A DNA stretch of 6,895 bases from Thiotrichaceae bacterium (GCA_015494435.1 WGBH01000521.1:1-6895); one strand, 5' to 3'; shown: positions 1-6,831, counted from the first letter of the stretch. Notes: generated from the letters alone by a model not told the origin. Numbers and translations: made by a program.

Positions 1-455
1 CAATCTACACGTTTACAATCAGCAATTTCAACGACATGACTCCGATAAGCTCTGTGTCTTAACTTACGTTTTTTACGAGAAACTCGAACAATGCGCTTAG
101 TCCTTGCCGCTTGATATCCTGCACGGTAGCCTTTTTTATAACAAGAGCGACAATTATGTCTTGTGCGATTATTTCTTCGTCTTACCTTATGATAAATTTT
201 TCTTTTAAATGCTTTTTTAACAAACCTTACCTGAGGACAATTAGCCGCATAAATACGCTGTTTATAAGTAGCTATATAGTTATCACGCTGAATCCACTCC
301 TTAGCGTCACCATGATAAACACGAATAACTTGCACTGGCTGATTGCACATATTCATTGCATCAACCTCAGGCCATGCAAATGCAGGCGTAAAAACTGTAC
401 TTGCTAACAACAATATTGTTGCTAGCAATATTTTAATTGGTGATATCCTTTTCAT
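1..455 (-). CDS. Small secreted basic, Cys-containing protein (3' end outside window)
   Basis: An open frame runs from an ATG at 455-453 to the left edge: 151 complete codons with no stop. The first 27 residues form a clear Sec signal peptide: MKR, a hydrophobic core rich in Ile/Leu/Ala, then PAFA before Trp28. The mature part begins WPEVDAMNMC and becomes extremely basic after residue 77, with many Lys/Arg clusters. Cysteines lie at 37, 73, 102, 105 and 147; 102-105 form a CRSC (CxxC) motif followed by the Gly/Tyr-rich segment KKGYRAGYQAA. I do not recognise the family. The start is supported by the signal peptide and by an AGGAG seven bases upstream. It could be a periplasmic or extracellular nucleic-acid or polyanion-binding protein, but that rests only on its charge. 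It lies downstream of the protease on the same strand, about 300 bp away, so it is probably a separate transcript. Confidence 0.75.
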   Translation of the reverse strand, partial: MKRISPIKILLATILLLASTVFTPAFAWPEVDAMNMCNQPVQVIRVYHGDAKEWIQRDNYIATYKQRIYAANCPQVRFVKKAFKRKIYHKVRRRNNRTRHNCRSCYKKGYRAGYQAARTKRIVRVSRKKRKLRHRAYRSHVVEIADCKRVD

Positions 456-462
456 CGCTTAT

Positions 463-467
463 CTCCT
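463..467 (-). promoter_or_regulatory. Ribosome binding site of the small secreted protein
   Basis: AGGAG on the minus strand sits seven bases before the ATG at 455. It is a near-ideal Shine-Dalgarno site and fixes the start of the small secreted protein. Confidence 0.75.
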
Positions 468-691
468 GCTTAAGTTTAATTATGGGAGCTTCTTTAAAAT
501 TCAGACTCAAAATCTTAAAGGGAATTAAAGCAATCAATTGAATAAAGACAACAAACGGATAGGACTAAAGGCTAATATTCTCAGATAAAAAAAAGTATCA
601 ATAGAGCTTTGGCTATGGATAGCACTTTATTTGCGGAAGAAATAGAGAAATTAACTTTATACAGGGCCGATAAAGAATTTCCTAAGTGTAA

Positions 692-727
692 CGTATCCAC
701 CGCAATAGGTTCATTTTGGTGGATACG
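692..727. repeat. Perfect 10-bp inverted repeat downstream of the protease gene
   Basis: CGTATCCACC at 692-701 is the exact reverse complement of GGTGGATACG at 718-727, with a 16-base spacer. It lies 28 bases past the protease stop codon, so it could terminate or stabilise the 3' end of that mRNA. Neither strand has a proper run of T directly after the stem, so it is not a canonical intrinsic terminator. It could also be the footprint of a small repeat element. Confidence 0.55.
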
Positions 728-754
728 CTATTACTTATTTATTTTTAAGATTAA

Positions 755-3700
755 TTAATACGCATAAGCCGTTTTCCCATCAATCGCTAAAGTCGGACGA
801 TCAAATAGTCTGCCGTATTCGTCTGCGGCACAGTAGCCTGTTTTTGTTGAAACAAACAAGGCTTTAGGGGCAGTATCAAAGCCGAAGCTGGCGATTTGCT
901 CACGGGCTTTATCACTATAGGGGATACCCATCATATCGAAGTAGTTACGATAATCTAGCTCTGCAGCATAGGAGTAGGCGATAACAAGCCAATCATTGTC
1001 GTGAATAGCATTGATCTCATCAAGCGTGTAATTTGAAAAACCAACCGATGCCTTGCGGTTTTCCCAGTCTTGTTTAGCACGACGCATTTCACGTTCTAAA
1101 ATATGCACTCTTGCTAATACATGCCAACCGTTTTCTAGTTTGCCCATTTTTTCTGCGTGCATCATGGCTTCTATTTTAAGCAAATACTGTTCGCCTAGCC
1201 CTGCTTTTTCCCATAGATTGGTTTTAAGGTAGCTTTTAACATCCGCCTGACCGACTGCGCTTTGTATGGTCTCAAATAAAGATTTAAACGGTAAGCCTTG
1301 GCAATCTGGATCTTGATTAGTATCTGCAAAGTATCTTGACTTAGTGTAATAAGAGAAGGTATTGGTTGCGGCATGATTTGGAAAGCCTTCAAAGCGTTTC
1401 ATTTGTAGGCTATGCCCCATTTCATGAATGTCGCCATGTCCAATGGGATTAAATGCCCAGTACGCATCGTAAGGATTACCCGAGCAACCATAGCCACAGC
1501 TTGCTTGATCAGCATTCATATGTTTCACTTTGTCAATGGTTTCAATGGTTAAGCCTTTGGATTCTGCCCAATCGTGAATTTCGGGGACGGCATCAACGCC
1601 TTCGCCTTTGAATCCTGCTAAAACGTGTGGGTAGTTACTGGTGTATTTCACCACCGCATTTGCAAGTCCTTCAGCTGTCCCGCCCCATTTTGGATCATTA
1701 ATCGACTCTATCATTTTGTCCAGTTTTGAATGCACTTCAAAACCTGTGGTCGCAATTTCAGCCCAGTCAAATTCATTTGCCGCTAACTTCTGAGCAAATG
1801 AAGCATTATCAGCAGGGCTGGACCAATAGGCATGTTCACCTACATTTTGGAAGTTAAAGGAGACGGGTAAATCTTTTTTATCAAAGGCCAGTTGCAAAGG
1901 ACCACCATAAGGAGAGGTAAACGCAATCGTTTCCCCTGATTTTATTTCTATATGTTGACTTTGTAGGAATTTAGGGCGTTTATAGCCATTTTTTGCCCAT
2001 TGATGGGTAGAACCTGAGCGTAAAGTATTAATAAAAACACTTACTTTTACATCACTGTGATCGGTACGTGTGACAGTGACCGTTTTTCCTGGTAAGGCAT
2101 AAGCTCCTGTAGAGCGGAATCCTTTGGTGCTATTGAGATTGACGGTTCTTGTAGTGGCAGTGATATGACTAAAATCGCTACGGCTAAAGTTTCCTATATC
2201 CGCCTGTGCAGGGTTAATATTGCGGTAATTATAAACCGCATAATCAGCGTAGTAGGATTTCATAAACTCATTATCATCCGTGGTGATTTTATCCATTGGA
2301 AACCTTACACTTTGGCGGAATTTATCGCCTGTTAAAGCGAGTAATTTTTGTAAACGATAACCGTCTTCATTGAAAATATTTTTTCGATTAGCATCAAAAC
2401 TACGCATGATATCGCGCACGGTGTTTGCACCTTGTATGAACTCGCTCTCTAACCCTGTCACAGCAGAACAATTTTCATCCTCACATTGATTCCAATTAAA
2501 GCTGTAATCCTGTTGTTTAAGGTGCTGGAAAAGGGTTTTTATTTTGGCAACATCGGTTGATAACTTGCCAATATCGCTAACGGGATTATAGTTTTGCAAG
2601 CTTAAGCGTTTCCAGTAATTATCCCATTGATAAGTGACATCAAATACGGATGAGAAAAGTGCTTTACCGAGTGCTTTTTGGTCGCCATCATTATGAAGGT
2701 ATAGGACAGGAATACCTTGTGCTAAGGCTTGATTGACCCTCGCTGCAATGGCATCAACGTCATCATCGCTTTGACTGATCTGTGAAATAATAAGCAAATC
2801 GGTATCTTGATTTAAACAGGAGGAGAGCGCATCTGCATCACACGCATCGGCATCATTATAGTGAATTTGTCCCGCATAATGTTGATCTAGCCATGCTCTG
2901 GTTTTACTCTCATCTTTAAACCAATAGCTTTCATCAAGATGGCTAAGAGTCACATTAAAGGGTGCAGTTTTTAGATCATTACGCTGGGTTAGCCAACCGA
3001 GCGCATTTTCCATTAATTGCTCCATTTGTGCGTTACCTGTGACTCGCAAAGGATTTGCTCCCATGACTAAATAACGCCCAGCCCCTTTTTTACCAATAAT
3101 CGCAATCTCTTTGTTATAAACTGTGTTGCCCGATTTTGAGACCGCATTAGTGATTAATAAGGGCGTGTTTTTACCCAATGTTGAGGTAAATAAACTCGCA
3201 TCATGAGTAGGATTCCAGTCTATTGAGGTTAAGCTAGAACCGTCCGCTTTTTCACTACCATCATCATTCAAATTAAAGATGCTTGCTTTAGCATCTAATA
3301 AAAAGGTTTTGCTCGCTTCAATCTCAGCTAAGGTGGCATCAATTAATTCCTGTTCGGTGACATTGCTGACATCACCTGATTGAATTGCATCGGAGATAGC
3401 AGTATTCGCCGTTACTTTGATCGACAAGGTGGTTTGACGTGATTGTGTACCATCACTGACTTCAACCACGACAGAATAATCACCTGCTACTAGTGTTTGA
3501 TTTACGCTGATATTACCCTGAGCATCAATAGTAAAAGGCGTATTGCCAATAATACGGTAATTTAATGGATCGCCTTGATAATCGATGGCATTTAAACGGG
3601 CAACGGTACTACCGATAGCGGTTTTACCCGAGATAAGGTAATTGCTTTCATGTTCACTAAAGGCAGGGGCTTCTGGCATAGAACCATAGACTTCAACTTC

Positions 3701-5341
3701 TGCTAGGTGTAAACAATTATCCTTATCCGCTTTGACAATCAAATAATTGCCTGATTTTGCTGTGCTAAAAACAGTTTCTTGTGCTGTTGCATTGCCTTTT
3801 AGTGTTGCCACTTTATCAGCAGGATTCAGCGTACCATTATAGGGGCTTGAACTAATATAAACAGAAGCATTTTCTAAGCGAGCCGTATTGGAATGACGCC
3901 CCTGAATAATAAATTTAGTGATATTACTTGGCTGAGGTAGGGCTAATTGCCACCAGTTTTCACCCGAACTGCATTGGGTATGATTATACGTTGTCACATC
4001 ACCATCAATTGCCTTACTCGGTGGACTGTAATAATAGTAACCATTACGTGGGGCTTGTGTTGCCACGCCAAACTGTTGTGCGATATTAACCGCATTTTTT
4101 ACCTGAATTGTAAAGGCAGGAAGGCTTACCTCACTGTTACCATCACTGACACTAATCACAATATTTGATGTTGTCGATTCCTGCGTCGGTGTGCCTGATA
4201 ATACGCCCGTTGTGGTATCAAAACTTGCCCAATCAGGTTTATTGCTGATACTAAAACGGAGGGTATCAGTCATATCGACATCCGTTGCCGTTGGGGTAAA
4301 AGTATATTGATCCCCTGTGGTTAATGTTGTAATTGGTTCACCTGAAATCACAGGAGGAGTGTTCAGGGTTTTTCCTGTTGGTATTAGGCTGATACGATCA
4401 ATCACCGCACCTAAGCTATTATTTTGTTTGTCTAATTCTTTAATACTAAGACGTTGCGCACTGCCATTACCAATAAAAGTAACACGATAGCGTTGCCATG
4501 CTGATGTAGGGGTCACGGCAAGTAGTTTTTTATCATCAAGCCACACTTCAAAGTCAGAAGATTTTTTTCTACGCGCATAGGCATCTAAACTGAATTCATA
4601 TTCTATACCTTGTTCTGTCTGCATCGTTTGACTTAAACTATTAAACTCATTTCCCACATCCAGCTCTATTTTATGTGACCCTAATGTTGCACGTTTACCG
4701 AGTCTATTTGTCCAAACTTCACCTGCACCTTCCCAGCCTTTGAACTGAACCAATTTCCAGCGTCCATTATCTTGGTTAATGCTGAAATCCTCAAAACTTC
4801 CATTCACAATTAACTCATTACTTGCGGTAATACTCACATTATCAATAACAGTACCTAAACTATTATTCTGATTGGCTAACTCCCGAATGGAGATGGTTTG
4901 CTCACCACCTGAGCCAGTAAAATACGCTTCATAGCTTGCCCATTTATGATCGGGATAAAAAGTTGCAATCACCTCACCATCAATCAGTAGCTCAAAATCA
5001 GAACTGTGCTTTCTACGCGCATAAGCATCCAAACGAAAACGATATCGTTGCCCTGCAATGGTTGTTATTGTTTGGCTCAAGGTATTTAGCTCATAACCGA
5101 CATCCAGTTCAATTTTATAACTCCCATTGGTTGCTGTTTTTCCTAAAGCATTTGTCCAGACCTCTCCTGCTCCCTGCCAGTTATCAAAGGTGACTAATTT
5201 CCATTTATTATGATTTTTAGTAATGGTAAAGTTTTCAAAACTACCGTTTGTAATGAGGTCATTACTTTGTGCAAGAATGGACGGTGAAATAGAAAGTGCT
5301 AAGGCAAATGCAGATAATCTGCTTATGGTTTTGTTACGCAT
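755..5341 (-). CDS. Secreted multidomain IMPa/M60-like metalloprotease with lectin-like N-terminal domains
   Basis: Predicted exported zinc protease of 1528 residues. Residues 1-24 are a Sec signal peptide ending SILA before Gln25. Two tandem lectin/galactose-binding-like domains follow (about 29-173 and 177-320), each opening with NGSFE. Next come a putative Ig (He_PIG-like) domain (about 327-415), a discoidin or F-type-lectin-like domain (about 418-553, with Cys457 and Cys543 likely paired) and a cadherin-like domain (about 557-645). Residues about 646-1528 resemble the whole IMPa-type (ImpA family, M88/M60 clan) protease. Its catalytic motif is HEMGH at 1306-1310, with His1306 and His1310 as zinc ligands and Glu1307 as catalytic base, followed by NHAATN. 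Known IMPa cleaves O-glycosylated proteins beside the glycan, so a mucin-like substrate is a reasonable inference; the lectin domains would help targeting. The start is chosen at the signal-peptide Met, with AGGGGG four bases upstream. An in-frame ATG at 5464 would add 41 residues before the signal peptide and is unlikely. The frame is intact. Confidence 0.87.
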   Translation of the reverse strand: MRNKTISRLSAFALALSISPSILAQSNDLITNGSFENFTITKNHNKWKLVTFDNWQGAGEVWTNALGKTATNGSYKIELDVGYELNTLSQTITTIAGQRYRFRLDAYARRKHSSDFELLIDGEVIATFYPDHKWASYEAYFTGSGGEQTISIRELANQNNSLGTVIDNVSITASNELIVNGSFEDFSINQDNGRWKLVQFKGWEGAGEVWTNRLGKRATLGSHKIELDVGNEFNSLSQTMQTEQGIEYEFSLDAYARRKKSSDFEVWLDDKKLLAVTPTSAWQRYRVTFIGNGSAQRLSIKELDKQNNSLGAVIDRISLIPTGKTLNTPPVISGEPITTLTTGDQYTFTPTATDVDMTDTLRFSISNKPDWASFDTTTGVLSGTPTQESTTSNIVISVSDGNSEVSLPAFTIQVKNAVNIAQQFGVATQAPRNGYYYYSPPSKAIDGDVTTYNHTQCSSGENWWQLALPQPSNITKFIIQGRHSNTARLENASVYISSSPYNGTLNPADKVATLKGNATAQETVFSTAKSGNYLIVKADKDNCLHLAEVEVYGSMPEAPAFSEHESNYLISGKTAIGSTVARLNAIDYQGDPLNYRIIGNTPFTIDAQGNISVNQTLVAGDYSVVVEVSDGTQSRQTTLSIKVTANTAISDAIQSGDVSNVTEQELIDATLAEIEASKTFLLDAKASIFNLNDDGSEKADGSSLTSIDWNPTHDASLFTSTLGKNTPLLITNAVSKSGNTVYNKEIAIIGKKGAGRYLVMGANPLRVTGNAQMEQLMENALGWLTQRNDLKTAPFNVTLSHLDESYWFKDESKTRAWLDQHYAGQIHYNDADACDADALSSCLNQDTDLLIISQISQSDDDVDAIAARVNQALAQGIPVLYLHNDGDQKALGKALFSSVFDVTYQWDNYWKRLSLQNYNPVSDIGKLSTDVAKIKTLFQHLKQQDYSFNWNQCEDENCSAVTGLESEFIQGANTVRDIMRSFDANRKNIFNEDGYRLQKLLALTGDKFRQSVRFPMDKITTDDNEFMKSYYADYAVYNYRNINPAQADIGNFSRSDFSHITATTRTVNLNSTKGFRSTGAYALPGKTVTVTRTDHSDVKVSVFINTLRSGSTHQWAKNGYKRPKFLQSQHIEIKSGETIAFTSPYGGPLQLAFDKKDLPVSFNFQNVGEHAYWSSPADNASFAQKLAANEFDWAEIATTGFEVHSKLDKMIESINDPKWGGTAEGLANAVVKYTSNYPHVLAGFKGEGVDAVPEIHDWAESKGLTIETIDKVKHMNADQASCGYGCSGNPYDAYWAFNPIGHGDIHEMGHSLQMKRFEGFPNHAATNTFSYYTKSRYFADTNQDPDCQGLPFKSLFETIQSAVGQADVKSYLKTNLWEKAGLGEQYLLKIEAMMHAEKMGKLENGWHVLARVHILEREMRRAKQDWENRKASVGFSNYTLDEINAIHDNDWLVIAYSYAAELDYRNYFDMMGIPYSDKAREQIASFGFDTAPKALFVSTKTGYCAADEYGRLFDRPTLAIDGKTAYAY
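4382..5257 (-). repeat. Tandem duplication of a ~148-residue lectin-like domain inside the protease
   Basis: Protein residues 29-173 and 177-320 are two copies of one domain with a period of 148 residues. Shared blocks include NGSFE, GAGEVWTN, KIELDVG, LDAYARRK, SSDFE and QNNSLG. The blocks occur in the same order with only small length changes, indicating an internal gene duplication. The NGSFE opening and beta-rich pattern resemble DUF642 or CBM-type galactose-binding-like folds, but the exact family is uncertain. Confidence 0.9.
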
Positions 5342-5392
5342 AAAGCCCCCTATAATGCGGTTTAAGTGGATGTGACGACCAAAATAATAGCA

Positions 5393-5405
5393 GTTATTAA
5401 ATAAC
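5393..5405. promoter_or_regulatory. Small palindrome in the divergent promoter region
   Basis: GTTATT and AATAAC flank a single central base, a perfect 6-bp inverted repeat. It lies just downstream of the candidate protease promoter, a position suited to an operator. In AT-rich DNA such a short palindrome may occur by chance. Confidence 0.25.
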
Positions 5406-5419
5406 TTTACCTGAATTAT

Positions 5420-5448
5420 TAAATAAAAAACATTAAATAAATGGACAA
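5420..5448 (-). promoter_or_regulatory. Candidate sigma70 promoter for the protease
   Basis: On the minus strand TTGTCC (5448-5443) and TATTTA (5425-5420) are separated by 17 bases. Both hexamers are imperfect matches to consensus. Transcription would begin near 5413, giving a leader of about 70 bases before the ATG at 5341. The region is AT-rich, so other start points are possible. Confidence 0.3.
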
Positions 5449-5515
5449 AAGAAAAAATTGGCATTAAGGAAGTTCTTAAGAGGTTATTTCATGTGCATTT
5501 CTTGGTTTATCCAAC

Positions 5516-5544
5516 TTGATAGAAAGAAATAATGGTACTATGTT
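5516..5544 (+). promoter_or_regulatory. Sigma70-like promoter for the lipoprotein gene
   Basis: TTGATA at 5516-5521 (five of six consensus bases) and TATGTT at 5539-5544 (four of six) are separated by exactly 17 bases. Transcription would start near 5551, about 34 bases before the lipoprotein ATG. This argues against translation from the in-frame TTG at 5516, which is part of the -35 box. Confidence 0.55.
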
Positions 5545-5584
5545 TTATGGTGCAACTTTTATTCATCAACACCAAGGTAACGGT

Positions 5585-6286
5585 ATGAACAAAGCAATAA
5601 TGGCAAGTAGTATTTTTTCCATAGCCCTTTTATCAGCATGTGGTGGTGGGGGTACAAATAATAATATTGATGATATTGATAATAATATTGATAATAATAC
5701 CCCCCAACCTTTTGCAGGTGCGGTTAATGGGGTTGATCCTATTGTCGAATTAACCCTTAAACAGCCTCGCTCTGTACAAATTCTTTCCCGAACGGTTTTG
5801 TATACATCAGAAGGCGGTTATGAAGGGGATATTCGTTATATAACGCAACATTATTCAGATGGAACGAGTAATGAAGTGTTTCAATTAGTCACTAATATCA
5901 GTTCTTTAAATATCAAAGATGTACAAAAACAACAATCGTCTGATTTTAGTTGCTCTGATGGTTCTAGTTTAAAAATGAATATCTCCTCTGATTTTTCAAG
6001 CGGTGAAGTGATTACAACGGGTAAACACAATGGTCAAAACATTGATTGCAAATCCAGTTTTGCTTCTCTTTTACCCACAACCGTTTTTGATCGACAATCC
6101 ATTACCGCTCTACTGCGTGGTTGGGGAGCTAATTACGCAACTGCTGACTACTCTAACTGTACGCATGAGATTGAAGATATGAATGGCTTTAGTAAAGAGT
6201 GTGTTGGTGAAGAATTAGTAAATTATACGATTACTGATGATACGGGTAAAATTCATAAGCTAACAACTAAAGTTAGCTTTAAATAA
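5585..6286 (+). CDS. Putative lipoprotein with Asn/Asp/Ile-rich linker, function unknown
   Basis: A 233-residue lipoprotein. The N-terminus MNKAIMAS is followed by a hydrophobic stretch and the lipobox LSAC, so Cys19 would be lipidated after cleavage by signal peptidase II. Residues 20-23 are four glycines and 24-39 a low-complexity Asn/Asp/Ile tether. The globular part (about 40-233) has cysteines at 123, 155, 192 and 206, enough for two disulfides, in keeping with a periplasmic or surface location. There is no Asp directly after the lipid Cys, so outer-membrane sorting is expected by the usual rule. I do not recognise the domain. The start is supported by AAGG seven bases upstream and by the lipobox; in-frame TTG 5516 and ATG 5540 would put extra residues before the signal sequence. 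It is divergent from the protease and 12 bases ahead of the Uma2 gene, with no terminator between. Confidence 0.82.
   Translation: MNKAIMASSIFSIALLSACGGGGTNNNIDDIDNNIDNNTPQPFAGAVNGVDPIVELTLKQPRSVQILSRTVLYTSEGGYEGDIRYITQHYSDGTSNEVFQLVTNISSLNIKDVQKQQSSDFSCSDGSSLKMNISSDFSSGEVITTGKHNGQNIDCKSSFASLLPTTVFDRQSITALLRGWGANYATADYSNCTHEIEDMNGFSKECVGEELVNYTITDDTGKIHKLTTKVSFK
5657..5699 (+). repeat. Short AT-rich tandem repeat encoding the lipoprotein linker
   Basis: Imperfect repetition of a 12-base AATAATATTGAT unit, with one 9-base variant, encodes the NNIDDIDNNIDNN tether after the lipidated Cys. All units are multiples of three, so length changes would stay in frame and alter only the tether. Confidence 0.7.
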
Positions 6287-6298
6287 TGAGAATTTAAA

Positions 6299-6676
6299 AT
6301 GAATGACCTTGCCTATCAACTTGATATTGGACATGATATCAGCGTAGAAGAATACCTAAGTGGTGAAAAAACAAGTCAAATCAAATACGAATACGTTGAT
6401 GGACAGGTCTATGCAATGGTGGGTGCTAAACTGAATCATAATCGTATTGTGCGTAATGCAACCTCATTACTTTGGAATTTGTTAAGAAATACTCCCTGCG
6501 AACCTTTAAGCAGTGATATGTTATTGCAAACGTCTAACCAAAAATATCGCTATCCTGATGTAAGGCTACTCCAAGGAAATAAACGCACAAATAGCTTGAT
6601 GAGGTTTTTCATAGGCAAGGCATGGGACGCAGGTAATGGTCGCTCCCTTGCCAAGTCCCATAACGCAGTCCTATGA
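6299..6676 (+). pseudogene. Uma2-family (DUF820) nuclease-like gene, 5' part, disrupted by insertion
   Basis: Residues 1-88 (6299-6562) are a good Uma2/DUF820 N-terminus: ISVEEYL, then KYEYVDGQVYAM, the NHNRIV segment, a Cys at 67, and KYRYPDV at 82-88. Uma2 proteins have a PD-(D/E)xK-type nuclease fold and are usually about 190 residues long. Here the family match stops at PDV, where Asp87 would be the active-site Asp; the downstream region bearing the ExK-type residues is missing. Codons 89-125, up to the stop at 6674-6676, are encoded by an inserted element and are not Uma2 sequence. The product as read is therefore very likely inactive. It begins 12 bases after the lipoprotein stop with only a weak GAG as a ribosome binding site, so it may have been co-transcribed with the lipoprotein. 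Confidence 0.85.
6561..6563. repeat. TAA target-site duplication, left copy
   Basis: TAA directly precedes GGCTACTCC, the left terminus of the inserted element. The same three bases follow the right terminus at 6829-6831. Confidence 0.6.
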
Positions 6677-6828
6677 GACACCTCGTCAAGCCCGTAGGGA
6701 AGCCCCAGAGAGGGCAATCTTTATATAAATATAATTCTTGAATTAACTAGCTAGTCCTGCGAATTATATTTTATAAATCTTACCCTCTCTGAGGCTTCTA
6801 TTTGCGCGTTTATTTCCTTGGAGTAGCC
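6564..6828. mobile_element. MITE-like palindromic element inserted in the Uma2 gene
   Basis: The ends are inverted repeats beginning GGCTACTCCAAGG. The left arm (6564-6593, then 6699-6737) pairs with the right arm (6761-6828) over about 68 bp with a few mismatches and one single-base slip; the centre holds the perfect palindrome ACTAGCTAGT (6746-6755). TAA flanks both ends. Deleting the element plus one TAA joins codon GTA (6560-6562) to ATG (6831-6833), giving YPDVMVGC, the expected Uma2 core, so both boundaries are well supported. No transposase is encoded, so it is non-autonomous. A 3-bp TNA-type duplication is known for some IS5-family elements, a possible source of the transposase. The left arm carries the 105-bp RNA-like block described separately. 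Confidence 0.78.
6594..6698 (+). ncRNA. HEARO / IscB omega-RNA-like structured RNA, no associated ORF
   Basis: This 105-bp block interrupts the left arm of the palindromic element. By hand it folds as follows. A 12-bp closing stem pairs 6594-6605 with 6680-6691 (one G-U). An inner stem pairs TCATAGG (6609-6615) with CCTATGA (6670-6676). Inside these, GGCAAGG (6614-6620) pairs with CCTTGCC (6646-6652), and ATGGGAC (6622-6628) pairs with GTCCCAT (6655-6661), crossing to form an H-type pseudoknot. Two bases are shared between the inner stem and the first pseudoknot helix. A small CCC-GTA-GGG hairpin follows at 6691-6699. The layout and sequence style recall HEARO, the omega RNA of IscB nucleases, which also occurs without its ORF. 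The family name is from memory; the structure is directly seen. A TnpB-type omega RNA remnant is the main alternative. The transcript might extend 3' into 6699-6717. Confidence 0.6.
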
Positions 6829-6831
6829 TAA
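6829..6831. repeat. TAA target-site duplication, right copy
   Basis: TAA directly follows the right terminus AGTAGCC and matches the TAA at 6561-6563. Its final A is also the first base of the rejoined ATG codon of the Uma2 gene. Confidence 0.6.

Larger units (their letters stand above)
456..754. other. Intergenic region between protease and small secreted protein
   Basis: This 299-bp stretch contains the Shine-Dalgarno site at 463-467 and the inverted repeat at 692-727. I see no convincing sigma70 promoter for the small gene, only AT-rich sequence with scattered partial matches. A 47-codon plus-strand frame at 615-758 has no ribosome binding site, overlaps the hairpin and the protease stop codon, and is not called. 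Confidence 0.6.

Noticed and set aside
111..528. Plus-strand frames opposite the small secreted gene
   Set aside because: They are antisense to a gene with a clear signal peptide and Shine-Dalgarno site and show no protein-like features of their own.
615..758. 47-codon plus-strand frame starting MDSTLFAEE
   Set aside because: No ribosome binding site. It spans the perfect inverted repeat and overlaps the protease stop; no family recognised.
5342..5464. Extended N-terminus of the protease from an ATG at 5464
   Set aside because: It would bury the signal peptide behind 41 residues of AT-rich, promoter-like sequence. The Met at 5341 has a Shine-Dalgarno site and starts a standard signal peptide.
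5516..5584. Upstream lipoprotein starts at TTG 5516 or ATG 5540
   Set aside because: The TTG is part of a good -35 box, and both would add residues ahead of a complete lipoprotein signal. ATG 5585 has its own AAGG site.
6563..6676. C-terminal 37 residues of the Uma2 frame as real protein
   Set aside because: They are encoded by the inserted element and its RNA-like core, and Uma2 similarity ends exactly at the insertion boundary.
6612..6720. Remnant TnpB C-terminus in a third reading frame (TPRQARREAPERA)
   Set aside because: There is only a short open stretch after a stop, with no TnpB catalytic motif. The complementary helices explain the sequence better as RNA.
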